Shown: positions 16,937 to 25,980 of the stretch, piece after piece
Layout of the letters: each line of letters begins with the position of its first letter
Numbering within the stretch: the first letter of the stretch is position 1
Assembly: GCA_009360345.1 (NCBI GenBank)
Contig: SPDP01000001.1
Span: forward strand, 1,302,001 to 1,366,000
From: Alcaligenaceae bacterium SAGV5
GTDB lineage: Bacteria > Pseudomonadota > Gammaproteobacteria > Burkholderiales > Burkholderiaceae_B
Length of the DNA stretch: 64,000 nt
Direction: 5' to 3'
Made by a program: the position numbers and the translations under genes
Notes under the pieces: generated by a model
Told to the model about the DNA's origin: nothing
The model's input: only the letters and a program-made list of their open reading frames with translations
Databases searched by the model: none

Positions 16937-17662
16937 ATGACCAAACGCATTCCGGTTACTCTCGACTCCGTACGCTGTTCGACCTGCGGGCTGGGGCAAT
17001 TCTGCCTGCCCGTCGGCATGGCCACTGAAGACGCCGGCCGGATGGACGAACTGGTGCAACAACGGATCCGGCTCACCCGGGGCGAACCCCTGTTCCGTTT
17101 CGAAGACGGCCTGGACGCCGTCTATGGCATCCGCTTCGGCACCCTCAAGACCTATCTCGAACTGGCGGATGGCCGCCAGCAGATCACCGGCTTTCACCTG
17201 CCCGGCGAGATCGTGGGGCTGGATGGGCTGGGCCGCAGCAGCCATGCCTCGACCGCCATCGCGCTGGAAGACAGCGAGGTCTGTGTGATCCCGGTGCGCG
17301 ACCTGTCCTCGCTGGCCAATCACCTGCCCTCCCTGCAGCGCCAATTGATGCGCCTGATGAGCCGGGAAATCGAACAGGACCAGCAAATGCTGCTGTCCCT
17401 GGGCACGATGCGCGCCGAAGAGCGGCTGGCGGTCTTCCTCGTCAGCCTGTCGGAGCGCCTGGCCGCCCGCGGCTATTCCTCGTCCGCCTTCGTGCTGCGC
17501 ATGAGCCGCGAGGAAATCGGCAACTTCCTCGGGCTGACCCTGGAAACCGTGAGCCGGCTGTTCTCTCGCTTCGCCAAGTCCGGCGTGCTGCGGATCCAGC
17601 AAAAACAGGTCGAGATCCTCGACATGCCGGCGCTGCGCGGCCTTGCCGGCCCCCATTGCTGA
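16937..17662 (+). CDS. Fnr/Btr-type oxygen-sensing regulator
   Basis: This 241-residue CRP/FNR protein keeps all four cysteines expected for a [4Fe-4S] cluster: Cys14, Cys17, Cys23 (C-x2-C-x5-C) and Cys116 in EDSEVCVIP. A cyclic-nucleotide-binding-like beta-roll, a dimer helix (QRQLMRLMSREIEQDQQM) and a C-terminal helix-turn-helix follow. The recognition helix GLTLETVSRLFSRF retains the E--SR residues that read TTGAT half-sites. It should activate anaerobic or micro-aerobic genes. No FNR box was seen in its own short upstream region. The next gene starts ten bases after its stop. Confidence 0.93.
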   Translation: MTKRIPVTLDSVRCSTCGLGQFCLPVGMATEDAGRMDELVQQRIRLTRGEPLFRFEDGLDAVYGIRFGTLKTYLELADGRQQITGFHLPGEIVGLDGLGRSSHASTAIALEDSEVCVIPVRDLSSLANHLPSLQRQLMRLMSREIEQDQQMLLSLGTMRAEERLAVFLVSLSERLAARGYSSSAFVLRMSREEIGNFLGLTLETVSRLFSRFAKSGVLRIQQKQVEILDMPALRGLAGPHC

Positions 17663-17672
17663 CGGAACACCC

Positions 17673-18404
17673 ATGACCACTTCCCCCCAGGCCGGGGCCA
17701 ACGCCCCCATGTTCGCCCAGGCCCGCGCGCTGGACCCCCAGCGCCATGCCCACCTGCGCTTCGACCGCGAGGCCGGCTATGCCTTCTCGCGCGGCCAGAC
17801 CGCGGTGCCGCTGGTGGCGACGGAATTCGCGATGGCGGCGCGGGACCTGCCCATCGTGTTCGCCGGCGACGAACAGATGCCCATGGCGGTGCTGGGCCTG
17901 CGCAACGCGCAAAACCTCATGGTGGACGCCGCCGGACAGTGGCGGCCCAACCGCTACGTTCCCGCCCATTTGCGACGCTATCCGTTCATCCTGCAGGAAG
18001 ACCCGGCCAGCCAGCGCTACGCGCTGTGCGTGGACGAAGACGCCGAACACCTGCGCAGCCCCGCCGGCGACGCGCGCCCCCTGTTCGACGACGGACGGCC
18101 GTCCCCCGTCGTCGGGGAAATGCTGCAATTCCTGGGAGAACTCCAGGCCGGCCTGGCCATGACGCGCGACTACGTCGCCGCCCTGCGGGCCGAGAATCTC
18201 CTGATCCCGCGCCAGGTGGCCGTGGACCTGCGCGGCGGCGAGCGCGTCACGCTGGACGGCTTCCTGGTGGTGGACGAGGCCCGCTTCGACCAGTTGCCCG
18301 ACGCGACGGCCACCGCATGGATGCGCAAGGGCTGGCTGGCCATGACCTATTTCCATCTGCAATCACGGCTGAACTGGGGCCACCTGGTCGCCCTGGCGGA
18401 GTAG
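17673..18404 (+). CDS. SapC-like protein
   Basis: This 243-residue protein matches the bacterial SapC family (pfam SapC type) by its start region (FDREAGYAFSRGQTAVPLVATEF), RYVPAHLRRYPFILQ in the middle, and a conserved ending with WMRKGWLAMTYFHLQSR. Despite the name it is unrelated to the Sap peptide-ABC permease SapC; in other bacteria it accompanies S-layer or peptide-stress loci and its biochemical role is unclear. No signal peptide or membrane segment is visible. It follows the Fnr-type gene by ten bases and converges on a LysR gene with a 15-base gap. Confidence 0.8.
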   Translation: MTTSPQAGANAPMFAQARALDPQRHAHLRFDREAGYAFSRGQTAVPLVATEFAMAARDLPIVFAGDEQMPMAVLGLRNAQNLMVDAAGQWRPNRYVPAHLRRYPFILQEDPASQRYALCVDEDAEHLRSPAGDARPLFDDGRPSPVVGEMLQFLGELQAGLAMTRDYVAALRAENLLIPRQVAVDLRGGERVTLDGFLVVDEARFDQLPDATATAWMRKGWLAMTYFHLQSRLNWGHLVALAE

Positions 18405-18419
18405 CCTCCGCGCGACGCT

Positions 18420-19379
18420 TCACGCCGCCTCGGAACGCGCCGGCGGCGTCTGGCGTTCTCCCACCTTGCGCAGGCTGGCACCTATGTGCAGGTCGGCGAT
18501 CTGCCGGCGCAGCCAGGTATTGGCGCTGTCGTGATGATGGCGCGCATGCCAGAATTGGCGCATGTGCGTATGCGGCGTCTGGAAAGGCAGCCGCGACCAC
18601 GTCGCCCCGGCGGCATCGTCGGTGATCGCCTGCGCGATGACCTCGGGCACCGTCACGATCAGGTCCGTCTGCGCCAGGATCTTGGGCAGCACCAGATAGT
18701 TGGGAACGCGCAGCGCCACCTCGCGCCTGTGCCCCTGCTTGCCCAGTTCCTTTTCGATCTGCAGATCGGTCTTGTTGGCCGTCACCACCAGATGCCGCGC
18801 CGCGAGGTATTCGTCCAGCGTGATCGCCTCATCCGCCTTGCTGAAGCCGCTGCCCATCACGCAGACGTGCTGGTCGACGAACAGGCCCTGCTGGTAGAAA
18901 CCGCTCTGCAATTCCTGCAGGTTGCCGACCGCCAGGTCGGCGTCGCCGCTCTCCAGCGCCGCCCGGTAATGCTCCCGGCTGAGGCTGCTGACCTCCAGGC
19001 TGATGCCTGGCGCCGAGGACTTGAAACGCGCCACGAGCTGCGGCAACACCAGGAACTGGGAAAAGTCGGACATCAGGAGCGTGAAGCCGCGCTGGCTGGA
19101 CGCGGGATCGAATCCGCTGGCCTGCTCGAAACCGTTGCGCACCAGCTCCAGCGCCCGCAGCACGCTGCCCGCCAGTTCGGCGGCATAGGGGGTCGGCTCC
19201 ATGCCGCCCTGCGTCCGCACGAACAGCGGATCGTTGCATTGGTTGCGCAAACGCAGCAGGGCATTGCTCATGGACGGCTGGGACAGACCCACGCGCTCCC
19301 CCGCGCGGGTCACGTTGCGCTCGAGATAGAGTGCCTCGAATACCAGCAGGAGATTCAGGTCTAGCTTGTTGATGTCCAT
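18420..19379 (-). CDS. LysR-type regulator, NodD/LeuO-like branch
   Basis: This 319-residue protein starts MDINKLDLNLLLVFEALYLE, the typical opening of the NodD/NahR/LeuO subgroup, followed by the helix-turn-helix (LSQPSMSNALLRLR, DPLFVRTQGGMEPT) and an effector domain. The last 50 residues include a QFWHARHHHDSANTWLR stretch common in this subgroup. It lies 42 bases downstream of the dehydratase gene on the same strand, so it may share that transcript and regulate it. Confidence 0.92.
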   Translation of the reverse strand: MDINKLDLNLLLVFEALYLERNVTRAGERVGLSQPSMSNALLRLRNQCNDPLFVRTQGGMEPTPYAAELAGSVLRALELVRNGFEQASGFDPASSQRGFTLLMSDFSQFLVLPQLVARFKSSAPGISLEVSSLSREHYRAALESGDADLAVGNLQELQSGFYQQGLFVDQHVCVMGSGFSKADEAITLDEYLAARHLVVTANKTDLQIEKELGKQGHRREVALRVPNYLVLPKILAQTDLIVTVPEVIAQAITDDAAGATWSRLPFQTPHTHMRQFWHARHHHDSANTWLRRQIADLHIGASLRKVGERQTPPARSEAA

Positions 19380-19421
19380 GGCAGCATGACTATATCCGCG
19401 AGGTCCGGAATAGACAATGCG

Positions 19422-21152
19422 CTAGCTTCCGCCTCCGGCATCGTCGGCCCGCCCCGGCGCACGCAGGAAATCGAAGTCGCAGCCGTACTCGGCCTGCATC
19501 ACATGCCGCTGGTACAGCCACCGGTAGCCGCGCTGCACCGTCGCTCGCGCGGGGGTCCAGTCGGCGCGGCGGCGTTCCAGCTCGACCTCGTCCACCAGCA
19601 GGTCGATCGCTCGCCGCGCGACCGAGAGGCGGATCAGGTCGCCGCTCCTGACCAGGGCCAGCGGTCCGCCCGCCGCGGCCTCCGGCGAGACGTGCAGCAC
19701 CACGGTGCCATAGGCGGTGCCGCTCATCCTGGCGTCCGAGATGCGCACCATGTCCCGCACGCCCTGCCGCGCCAGCTTGGCCGGGATGGGGATGTAGCCG
19801 GCCTCGGGCATGGCGGCCGCCAGCGGCCCGGCGTTGCGAAGCACCAGCACATCGTCGGGCCGCACATCCAGGTCCTCGGCATCCAATCGCTCGGCCATGT
19901 CCTCCAGGGTGTCGAAGACCACCGCTCTGCCCGTATGCTCGAATAGCGCCTCGTCCGCCGCGGCTCGCTTGATCAGTGCGCCATGGGGCGCGAGCGAACC
20001 TGACAAGGCCAGCAACCCGCCTTCGGGCTTGAGCGGTTCCGCGCGCGGCCGGATCACCGCGCGGTCCACCCAGGCGTCGCCCTGTTCGTCCAGCAGTTCG
20101 CCCACCGTGCGACCGGTCACGGTCATGCAGTCCAGGTGCAGCAGGTCGCGCAATTCGCGCAGGATGGCCTGCACGCCGCCGGCCGCGTACAGGTCCTCCA
20201 TGTAATGGGAGCCGGTAGGCTTGAGGTCGACCAGCACCGGGGTATCTTCCGACAACCGGTTCAACCGTGCCGCGTCCACCGGCAATCCGAGCCGCCCGGC
20301 AATCGCGGTCAAATGCAAGACCGCGTTGGTCGAACCGCTGATCGCCAGCAGCACCCGCAATGCATTGTCCACGGACTTGCCGGTCACGATGGCGTCCGGC
20401 CGCGGTCCTTCCCGCGCCAGCCGGACCGCCTGTGCGCCCGACGCCTCCGCGGCCCGCAGGCGATCGGCATGCACCGCCGGAATGGCGGCGGTATGCGGCA
20501 GCATCATGCCCAGCGCCTCGGCCACGCAGGCCATGGTGCTGGCTGTCCCCATGACCGCGCAGGTCCCCGTCGTGGTGGCCAGGTTGCCTTCGATCGCGCC
20601 GATCTCGTGAGCATCGATGGCGCCGGCGCGATAGCGGCCCCAGTGGCGCCGGCAGTCGGTACAGGCCCCCAGGCGCTCGCCCTGGTAACGGCCCGTCATC
20701 ATGGGGCCGCCCACCAGCTGGATTGCCGGGCATCCGGCCGACAACGCTCCCATCAACTGGGCAGGTACCGTCTTGTCGCAGCCCCCCACCAGCACGACCG
20801 CGTCCATGGGCTGGGCGCGGATCATCTCTTCCACGTCCATGGACATCAGATTGCGGAACATCATGCTGGTCGGATGCAAGAACGGTTCGCCCAGCGAGAT
20901 GCTGGGGAACTCCATGGGCAGTCCGCCCGCGGCCAGCACGCCGCGCTTGACCGCCTGGATCAATTCGGGGAAATGCCGGTGGCAATTGTTGAAATCGCCG
21001 CCGGGATGCGCAATGCCGACGATGGGCCGCGCCAGCGCTTCGCGCGTATGCCCCATGGACAGGGCGAACGAGTGGCGCAGAAAGCGCGCGAACTCGGTGT
21101 CGCCGTAATGGGTCAGGCCCCGGTCCAGGCCTTTGGACGGATCGTCACGCAT
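19422..21152 (-). CDS. IlvD/Edd-family dehydratase, probable sugar-acid dehydratase
   Basis: This 576-residue Fe-S dehydratase has cluster cysteines Cys57 (GGDFNNCHRHF), Cys125 (GGCDKTVPAQ) and Cys198 (TTGTCAVMGTASTM). Its length and the AVKRGVLAAGGLPMEFPSIS stretch are closer to L-arabonate/D-xylonate dehydratases than to biosynthetic IlvD. It would remove water from an aldonic acid to give a 2-keto-3-deoxy acid. Its start lies within the upstream hydroxyacid dehydrogenase gene (8-base overlap), so the two are coupled. The exact sugar acid cannot be read from sequence. Confidence 0.88.
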   Translation of the reverse strand: MRDDPSKGLDRGLTHYGDTEFARFLRHSFALSMGHTREALARPIVGIAHPGGDFNNCHRHFPELIQAVKRGVLAAGGLPMEFPSISLGEPFLHPTSMMFRNLMSMDVEEMIRAQPMDAVVLVGGCDKTVPAQLMGALSAGCPAIQLVGGPMMTGRYQGERLGACTDCRRHWGRYRAGAIDAHEIGAIEGNLATTTGTCAVMGTASTMACVAEALGMMLPHTAAIPAVHADRLRAAEASGAQAVRLAREGPRPDAIVTGKSVDNALRVLLAISGSTNAVLHLTAIAGRLGLPVDAARLNRLSEDTPVLVDLKPTGSHYMEDLYAAGGVQAILRELRDLLHLDCMTVTGRTVGELLDEQGDAWVDRAVIRPRAEPLKPEGGLLALSGSLAPHGALIKRAAADEALFEHTGRAVVFDTLEDMAERLDAEDLDVRPDDVLVLRNAGPLAAAMPEAGYIPIPAKLARQGVRDMVRISDARMSGTAYGTVVLHVSPEAAAGGPLALVRSGDLIRLSVARRAIDLLVDEVELERRRADWTPARATVQRGYRWLYQRHVMQAEYGCDFDFLRAPGRADDAGGGS

Positions 21153-22143
21153 GGGCCGCCCCCATCCCGCCGCGCACCGGCGGATTCACCATGGCGCGCG
21201 GCTGACGCCCTTCCAGGGCATCGAGCAGGTTGGCCACCGCCAGTTCCATCATCGCCCGCCGTGTCTCCACCGTGGCGCTGCCCGCATGCGCCTGCAACAC
21301 CACATTGGGCAGCGCGCACAGCGGGCTGGCGGGACCGACCGGTTCGCGCTCCATCACGTCCAGTCCGGCGCCCGCGATCCGGTCTTCCTGCAAGGCCCGG
21401 ATCAGCGCGGCTTCGTCCACCACCGGTCCGCGCGAGGTATTGATCAGATAGGCCGAACGCTTCATGGCCTCGAACTCTCGCTCGCCGACCGAACCCCGGG
21501 TCTCGGCCGACAAGGGTACGTGCACGCTCAGGAAATCGGACTCGGCCAGCAGTTCGTCGCGCGAGCGGTAGGCGGCCAGCCCCTCGTCCTCGGACGGCAT
21601 ATCGCGGCTGCGGTTGTGATAGACCACCCGCATGTCGAAAGCCTGCGCGCGCCGGGCCACCATACGGCCGATGCGGCCCATGCCCAGCAGTCCCAGCGTC
21701 TTGCCCGCCAGGTCCGAAGTCAGCGGCGCGGGCCCCCGCAGCCAGGCGCCCTGGCGCACGAAAGCGTCGCCTTTCACCATGTCGCGGGCCAGGCACAGCA
21801 CGAAGCCCATCGTGAGATCGGCCACCGCGCGATCGAGCACGCCCGGTGTATTGCAGACCAGCACGCCGCCCCGCGTGGCATGCGGCACGTCGATGTTGTC
21901 GTAGCCCACGGCGAAGTTGGACACCACCGACACGGCCGGCAACGCATCCAGCGTGGCGGCGTCCACCGGAGTACGCACCGTGCACAGCACGCCGCGCGCC
22001 ACCGCGCGGTCGGCGGCGGAAACCGCTTCGTCCAGCCGCAGCCCCGTGGGGATGTCGACGATCCGGCAGACCGCCTCGATGGCCGCGCGCAGGTCGGGCG
22101 GCACTGGCGCGCAGACGATGACGGTAGGTGGGGATTGCGGCAT
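21145..22143 (-). CDS. D-isomer-specific 2-hydroxyacid dehydrogenase (glyoxylate/hydroxypyruvate reductase type)
   Basis: This 332-residue NAD(P)-dependent dehydrogenase shows NFAVGYDNIDV, the Rossmann motif LGLLGMGRIGRMVARRA, catalytic Arg in INTSRGPVVDE, and the His-containing HAGSATVETRR close to the C-terminus. The start at 22143 has GGAG seven bases upstream; the frame continues upstream without support. It lies between the GntR regulator and the sugar-acid dehydratase and probably reduces a 2-keto product of the same pathway. Confidence 0.9.
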   Translation of the reverse strand: MPQSPPTVIVCAPVPPDLRAAIEAVCRIVDIPTGLRLDEAVSAADRAVARGVLCTVRTPVDAATLDALPAVSVVSNFAVGYDNIDVPHATRGGVLVCNTPGVLDRAVADLTMGFVLCLARDMVKGDAFVRQGAWLRGPAPLTSDLAGKTLGLLGMGRIGRMVARRAQAFDMRVVYHNRSRDMPSEDEGLAAYRSRDELLAESDFLSVHVPLSAETRGSVGEREFEAMKRSAYLINTSRGPVVDEAALIRALQEDRIAGAGLDVMEREPVGPASPLCALPNVVLQAHAGSATVETRRAMMELAVANLLDALEGRQPRAMVNPPVRGGMGAAHA

Positions 22144-22243
22144 GAGACGTCTCCGGATCACATGGACGAACGAAGCCCGTGCCCGCGCGCCGACGCGCGA
22201 AGCCAGGCGGGAATGGAGCGGACGGTGAAAATGCCGCGACGGG

Positions 22244-22987
22244 TCAGCGGGCGGGCTTTTCCTGGATGGCGCCGCGCAGCCGGGACTCGGTATTCTCGAC
22301 GTGGAGCCGCGCGCATTGCCGCGCCGCCTCCGGGTCGCCGTTCTCGATCGCAGCCAACAGCCGCGCATGCTCTTTCTGCGCCAGGGCACCGCGGCCCGAC
22401 ACTTTGGCCGACCTGCCGCGCGAGACTTCCAGGTTCTTGCGCAGCAAGACCGCCAGGAAATCGAAGAACATGATGTAGTTGCGATTGCGGGTGGCGCGCG
22501 CCACCGCCCGGTGGAAGCGCAGGTCCGCGTCTACCCCGCTGGCGATCTCGCCGCTGGCTACGGCCTTGGCCATCTCCGCCAGCGCGGCGCGCATCTCGGC
22601 CAGATCCTCCGGGGTGCGCCGCTCGGCAGCCAGCGCCGCCGCTTCGATCTCGAACCCTCGGCGCAATTCGACGATGCCCAGGGTCTGCTCGACGTCCTCC
22701 TCGCCCGCGGCATGCAGGCGCAGCACCGACAAGGGCGTGTTCGCGATCACCGCCAGGCCGCGCCCCTGCTTGCTGCTGACGATGCCTTCCGCCTTCAGGC
22801 GCGAGACCGCCTCGCGCAGCACGGTGCGGGACACGCCCAACCGATCGGCGATCACCTGCTCTGGCGGCAGGACCTCTCCCAGTTGATACTGCCCGCCGGT
22901 GATCTCGTCCATCAGCATCCGCGTGATGCGCTCGGTCAGGTTGGGTTCGGCGCGCGGGGGCTCCAGCACATCCTTGAGCAAGGCCAT
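22244..22987 (-). CDS. GntR-family regulator, FadR/FCD subgroup
   Basis: This 247-residue protein has an N-terminal winged helix (LTERITRMLMDEITGGQYQL, LPPEQVIADRLGVSRTVLRE, LKAEGIV) and an all-helical FCD ligand domain (VELRRGFEIEAAALAAERR, DLRFHRAVARATRN, KEHARLLAAIENGD). FCD regulators respond to carboxylic or sugar acids. A strong AAAGGAG lies six bases before the ATG. It heads a set with the hydroxyacid dehydrogenase and the dehydratase and has a perfect palindrome just upstream, pointing to self-regulation. Confidence 0.93.
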   Translation of the reverse strand: MALLKDVLEPPRAEPNLTERITRMLMDEITGGQYQLGEVLPPEQVIADRLGVSRTVLREAVSRLKAEGIVSSKQGRGLAVIANTPLSVLRLHAAGEEDVEQTLGIVELRRGFEIEAAALAAERRTPEDLAEMRAALAEMAKAVASGEIASGVDADLRFHRAVARATRNRNYIMFFDFLAVLLRKNLEVSRGRSAKVSGRGALAQKEHARLLAAIENGDPEAARQCARLHVENTESRLRGAIQEKPAR

Positions 22988-23040
22988 TGGAGTCTCCTTT
23001 GTACGATAATAGCATTAGACCCCTGCGCCATCTCTCAATC

Positions 23041-23065
23041 AATATGATTATAGTATAATCATATT
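23041..23065. promoter_or_regulatory. Perfect 25-bp palindrome upstream of the GntR gene
   Basis: The arms AATATGATTATA and TATAATCATATT flank a single G, 54 bases upstream of the GntR start. The palindrome is pure A+T apart from one G/C pair per arm and the centre, in a region otherwise rich in G+C. It contains TATAAT on both strands, so it could overlap the -10 element. It is a strong candidate operator for the FCD regulator. Confidence 0.65.
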
Positions 23066-23134
23066 TTCCTGATCGCCCGCTTCTTTTTCTTCAGGAAAAA
23101 TACCCGGCCCTGCCCCCCGCGCCGGCCCCGCCGC

Positions 23135-24700
23135 TCAGGGCAGCATGACTTCGATCAGGCGCGGACCGCGCTCGGCCATCGCCCGCCGGAATGACCGCCG
23201 CAGTTCGCTCACCGTCGTGGCGCGTTCGGCCTGCACGCCGAAACCGGCTGCCATGCCCAGCCAGTCCAGTCCGGGGCGCGACAAGTGCAGCAAATCCCGC
23301 ACCGGCGGCGAGGAGAGTTCGTAGCCATTGCGGCGCATCTCGTCGATCAGGATGTTGTAGCGGCGGTTGGACGCGATGAGGATGGTTGCGTCGACCTCCT
23401 CGCGCGCCATCGACCACAGTGCCTGCAGCGTATAGAGCGCGCTGCCATCCGACTGCAGCCCCACGACCTTGCGGCCCGGCGCGGCGATGGCGGCACCGAA
23501 CGCGGCAGGAATGCCCTGCCCGATCGCCCCGCCGGTCAGCACGAGACTGGCATGGCGCGCGGTCCGCGCGGCAATGGCGTTGAAGGGGAAAGCCAGGGTC
23601 TTGCCCTCGGCCGAGATGATGGCCTGGTCCGGCAGCCAGGCAGCCACGACCCGAGCGGCGCTCTCGGGCGTCAGGTTCTCGCCCAGGTCGTGGTCCGTCA
23701 CGCGCTCGACCGGCGCGAGGCCGCGCCGGGCCAGCTTCAGGTCGTCGGCCAGGGCGGCCAGCGTGGCGGCGCCGCCACGCCCCTCCCGGCACAATTCGAT
23801 CATGCGCGACGGATCGCCCAGGTAGCTGGGGTAGCCCTCCACGCCGAAGAATGCCACCGGCCGCCGGGCGCCGACCAGGGCCACCAGTTCGAACTCCAGC
23901 AGATAGGCGTGGGCCTGTTCGGCCGCCGGATTGAAGCGGCGGATGGCGGGCAGGCCGCCGCCGTGTTCACTGCGTGCGGGAAAGGTCTCGCCCACGACCT
24001 CGACATTGCCAAGATCCCGGAAGCGCAACGCCTCCAGCAGTGCCGGCTCGTGCAGGGCGTCGCCGCCCAGCAGCAGCAGGGTCTTCCTGCCCGCGGCGAC
24101 GTGCGCCGCCACCTGCTCCACCAGGCCGCCCTCCAGCACCGCCGGCGCGCCTGCCACCCGGGCGGCGAAGACGGGTTCGTCCATCGTCGCCGCCTGCAGG
24201 TCCATGGGCAGGATCAGGCTGTGGATGCCACCCTGGGGCGCCATCGCATTGGCCAGGGATTGGCGCACGGACATCACCAGCGAGGCCGGCGAGTCGGCCC
24301 GGTAGACGCCTGCCGATACGGGCCGCGCCAGCGACTCGATATCGCTGGCCAGCGGCGGATCGGCCTCGACATGCCACGACATGTGTTCGCCGATCACGTT
24401 GTAGACGGACGAACCGGCGCGCCGGGCGTTGTGCAGGTTGGCGATGGCGTTGGCGAAGCCCGGTCCCAGGTGGGTCAGCGTCATCGCCGGCGTGCCGCGC
24501 ATGCGGTAGTAGCCGTCGGCGGCACCCGAACACACGCCTTCGAAAGCGCACAGGATGGGCCGCACCCGCGGCACGGCATCCATCGCGCCGACGAAGGGCA
24601 ATTCGGTCGTGCCGGGGTTGGCGAAACAGACCTCGATGCCCGAGGCGGCGGCGCTGCGCAGCAGCCATTCGGCGCCGGTCTGTCGTACGGAAGCATTCAT
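23135..24700 (-). CDS. Thiamine-diphosphate enzyme, acetolactate synthase-like
   Basis: This 521-residue protein has the three ThDP-enzyme domains: an N-terminal PYR domain (FANPGTTELPFVGAMD, catalytic Glu in CAFEGVCSGAADGYY), a central domain, and a C-terminal PP domain with LTGGAIGQGIPAAFG and the Mg/ThDP motif around QSDGSALYTLQ ending in SNRRYNIL. The first Gly of the usual GDG is Ser. Length and motifs place it with catabolic acetolactate synthase-like and benzoylformate decarboxylase-like enzymes, not biosynthetic IlvB. It is the last gene of the dioxygenase operon and overlaps the aminotransferase stop by four bases. A 2-keto acid decarboxylase or ligase role is inferred. Confidence 0.85.
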   Translation of the reverse strand: MNASVRQTGAEWLLRSAAASGIEVCFANPGTTELPFVGAMDAVPRVRPILCAFEGVCSGAADGYYRMRGTPAMTLTHLGPGFANAIANLHNARRAGSSVYNVIGEHMSWHVEADPPLASDIESLARPVSAGVYRADSPASLVMSVRQSLANAMAPQGGIHSLILPMDLQAATMDEPVFAARVAGAPAVLEGGLVEQVAAHVAAGRKTLLLLGGDALHEPALLEALRFRDLGNVEVVGETFPARSEHGGGLPAIRRFNPAAEQAHAYLLEFELVALVGARRPVAFFGVEGYPSYLGDPSRMIELCREGRGGAATLAALADDLKLARRGLAPVERVTDHDLGENLTPESAARVVAAWLPDQAIISAEGKTLAFPFNAIAARTARHASLVLTGGAIGQGIPAAFGAAIAAPGRKVVGLQSDGSALYTLQALWSMAREEVDATILIASNRRYNILIDEMRRNGYELSSPPVRDLLHLSRPGLDWLGMAAGFGVQAERATTVSELRRSFRRAMAERGPRLIEVMLP

Positions 24701-25980
24701 GCCACCCACTCCTGCCGCGTCGCCTCGGCCAGGGCGGCGTCGATGATGTCCAGGCCCTGTTCGAACACGGGCATCGGCGTATTGAGCGGAAAAAGAAAGC
24801 GGATCACGTTGCCATGGCTGCCGCACACCAGCAGGATCAGTCCGCGCGCCAGCGCATGTTCGCGCACGGCCTGGGCCAGCGCGGCCGCGGGCCGCCCCAG
24901 CCCATCCAGCAGTTCCATGGCCAGCATGGGACCGAGCCCGCGCACCTGGCCGATGCAGCCATGCCGGGCGCGCGCCGCCTCCAGCCGCTCGCGCATGACG
25001 CGGGCCAATCGGTTGCCGGCCTCCAGCAAGCCTTCCCGCTCAAAGACATCCAGGACCGCATGCGCGGCGGCGACCGCCAGCGGCGCGCCGGCATAGGTGC
25101 TGCCCAGTCCGCCCGGCGCCACGGCATCCATGACCTCGGCACGCCCGACCACCGCCGACAGCGGCATGCCTCCGGCAAGACTCTTGGCCACCGTGGTGAG
25201 GTCGGCCGCCACCCCGTAGTGCTCCATCGCGAACATCGTGCCGGTCCGTCCCATGCCGCACTGGATCTCGTCGGCGATCAACAGCATGCCGTGCGTGTCG
25301 CACAGCGCGCGCAGGCCTCGCATCAACGCCGGCGGCGCCGGGTGGAAACCGCCCTCGCCCTGCACCGGTTCGATCACGATGGCGGCCACGCGGGCAGCCT
25401 CGACGTCGTAGCGCAGCAGGTCCTCGAGCGCGGCCAGGGAACGGCCCACCGCCTCGGGCGTGTCGGCGCCCGGGAACGGCACGCGGTAGACGTCCCCCGG
25501 GAAAGGGCCGAAGCCGGTCTTGTAGGGAGCGACCTTGCCGGTCAGCGCCAGCCCCATCATCGTGCGCCCATGGAAGGCGCCGGTAAAACCGATGATGGCC
25601 GTCCTGCCGGTGGAGGCGCGGGCGATCTTGACCGCGTTCTCCACGGCTTCCGCCCCGGTGCTGAAGAAGACCGTCTTCTTGGCGAAATCGCCCGGCACCC
25701 GCGCGTTCAGCCGCTCGGCCAGCGTCACGTAGGACGCGTAGGGCACGACCTGGTAGCAGGTATGCGTGAAACGCCGCGCCTGCTCGACGATGGCGGCCTC
25801 CACCCGTGGGTGCCGGTGGCCGACGTTCAGCACGCCGATACCGCCAGCGAAGTCGATGTAGCGGCGACCGGATTCGTCGGTCAGCTCGCTGCCCGACGCC
25901 TGCGCGGCATAGATTTCGGTCGTGAGGCCCACCCCCCGGGGGCAAGCCGCGTTCTTCCTGTCGGTCCAGCTCGCGGTCAC
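24697..25980 (-). CDS. Class III aminotransferase, 4-aminobutyrate transaminase type
   Basis: This 427-residue PLP enzyme resembles GabT (FAGGIGVLNVGHRHP, FFSTGAEAVENAVKIAR, FTGAFHGRT, VIEPVQGEGGF, LIADEIQCGMGRTG, PLP-lysine in TVAKSLAGGMPLSA). It begins at a GTG with AGGAG seven bases before. It would move an omega-amino group to a keto acceptor. No succinate-semialdehyde dehydrogenase is adjacent, and the neighbours are a ThDP enzyme and a Rieske dioxygenase, so the true substrate may not be GABA. Confidence 0.9.
   Translation of the reverse strand: MTASWTDRKNAACPRGVGLTTEIYAAQASGSELTDESGRRYIDFAGGIGVLNVGHRHPRVEAAIVEQARRFTHTCYQVVPYASYVTLAERLNARVPGDFAKKTVFFSTGAEAVENAVKIARASTGRTAIIGFTGAFHGRTMMGLALTGKVAPYKTGFGPFPGDVYRVPFPGADTPEAVGRSLAALEDLLRYDVEAARVAAIVIEPVQGEGGFHPAPPALMRGLRALCDTHGMLLIADEIQCGMGRTGTMFAMEHYGVAADLTTVAKSLAGGMPLSAVVGRAEVMDAVAPGGLGSTYAGAPLAVAAAHAVLDVFEREGLLEAGNRLARVMRERLEAARARHGCIGQVRGLGPMLAMELLDGLGRPAAALAQAVREHALARGLILLVCGSHGNVIRFLFPLNTPMPVFEQGLDIIDAALAEATRQEWVA

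Noticed and set aside
17673..18404. Naming the SapC-like gene as part of the Sap antimicrobial-peptide transporter
   Set aside because: It has no membrane segments and no ABC partners; the shared name is coincidental.
23084..23100. TTTTTC-TTCAG-GAAAAA as a terminator after the ThDP gene
   Set aside because: The 6-bp stem is nearly all A/T and would be too weak to terminate reliably.
24697..25980. Calling the aminotransferase gabT outright
   Set aside because: No gabD partner is adjacent and the operon context points to another amine, so the symbol was left blank.
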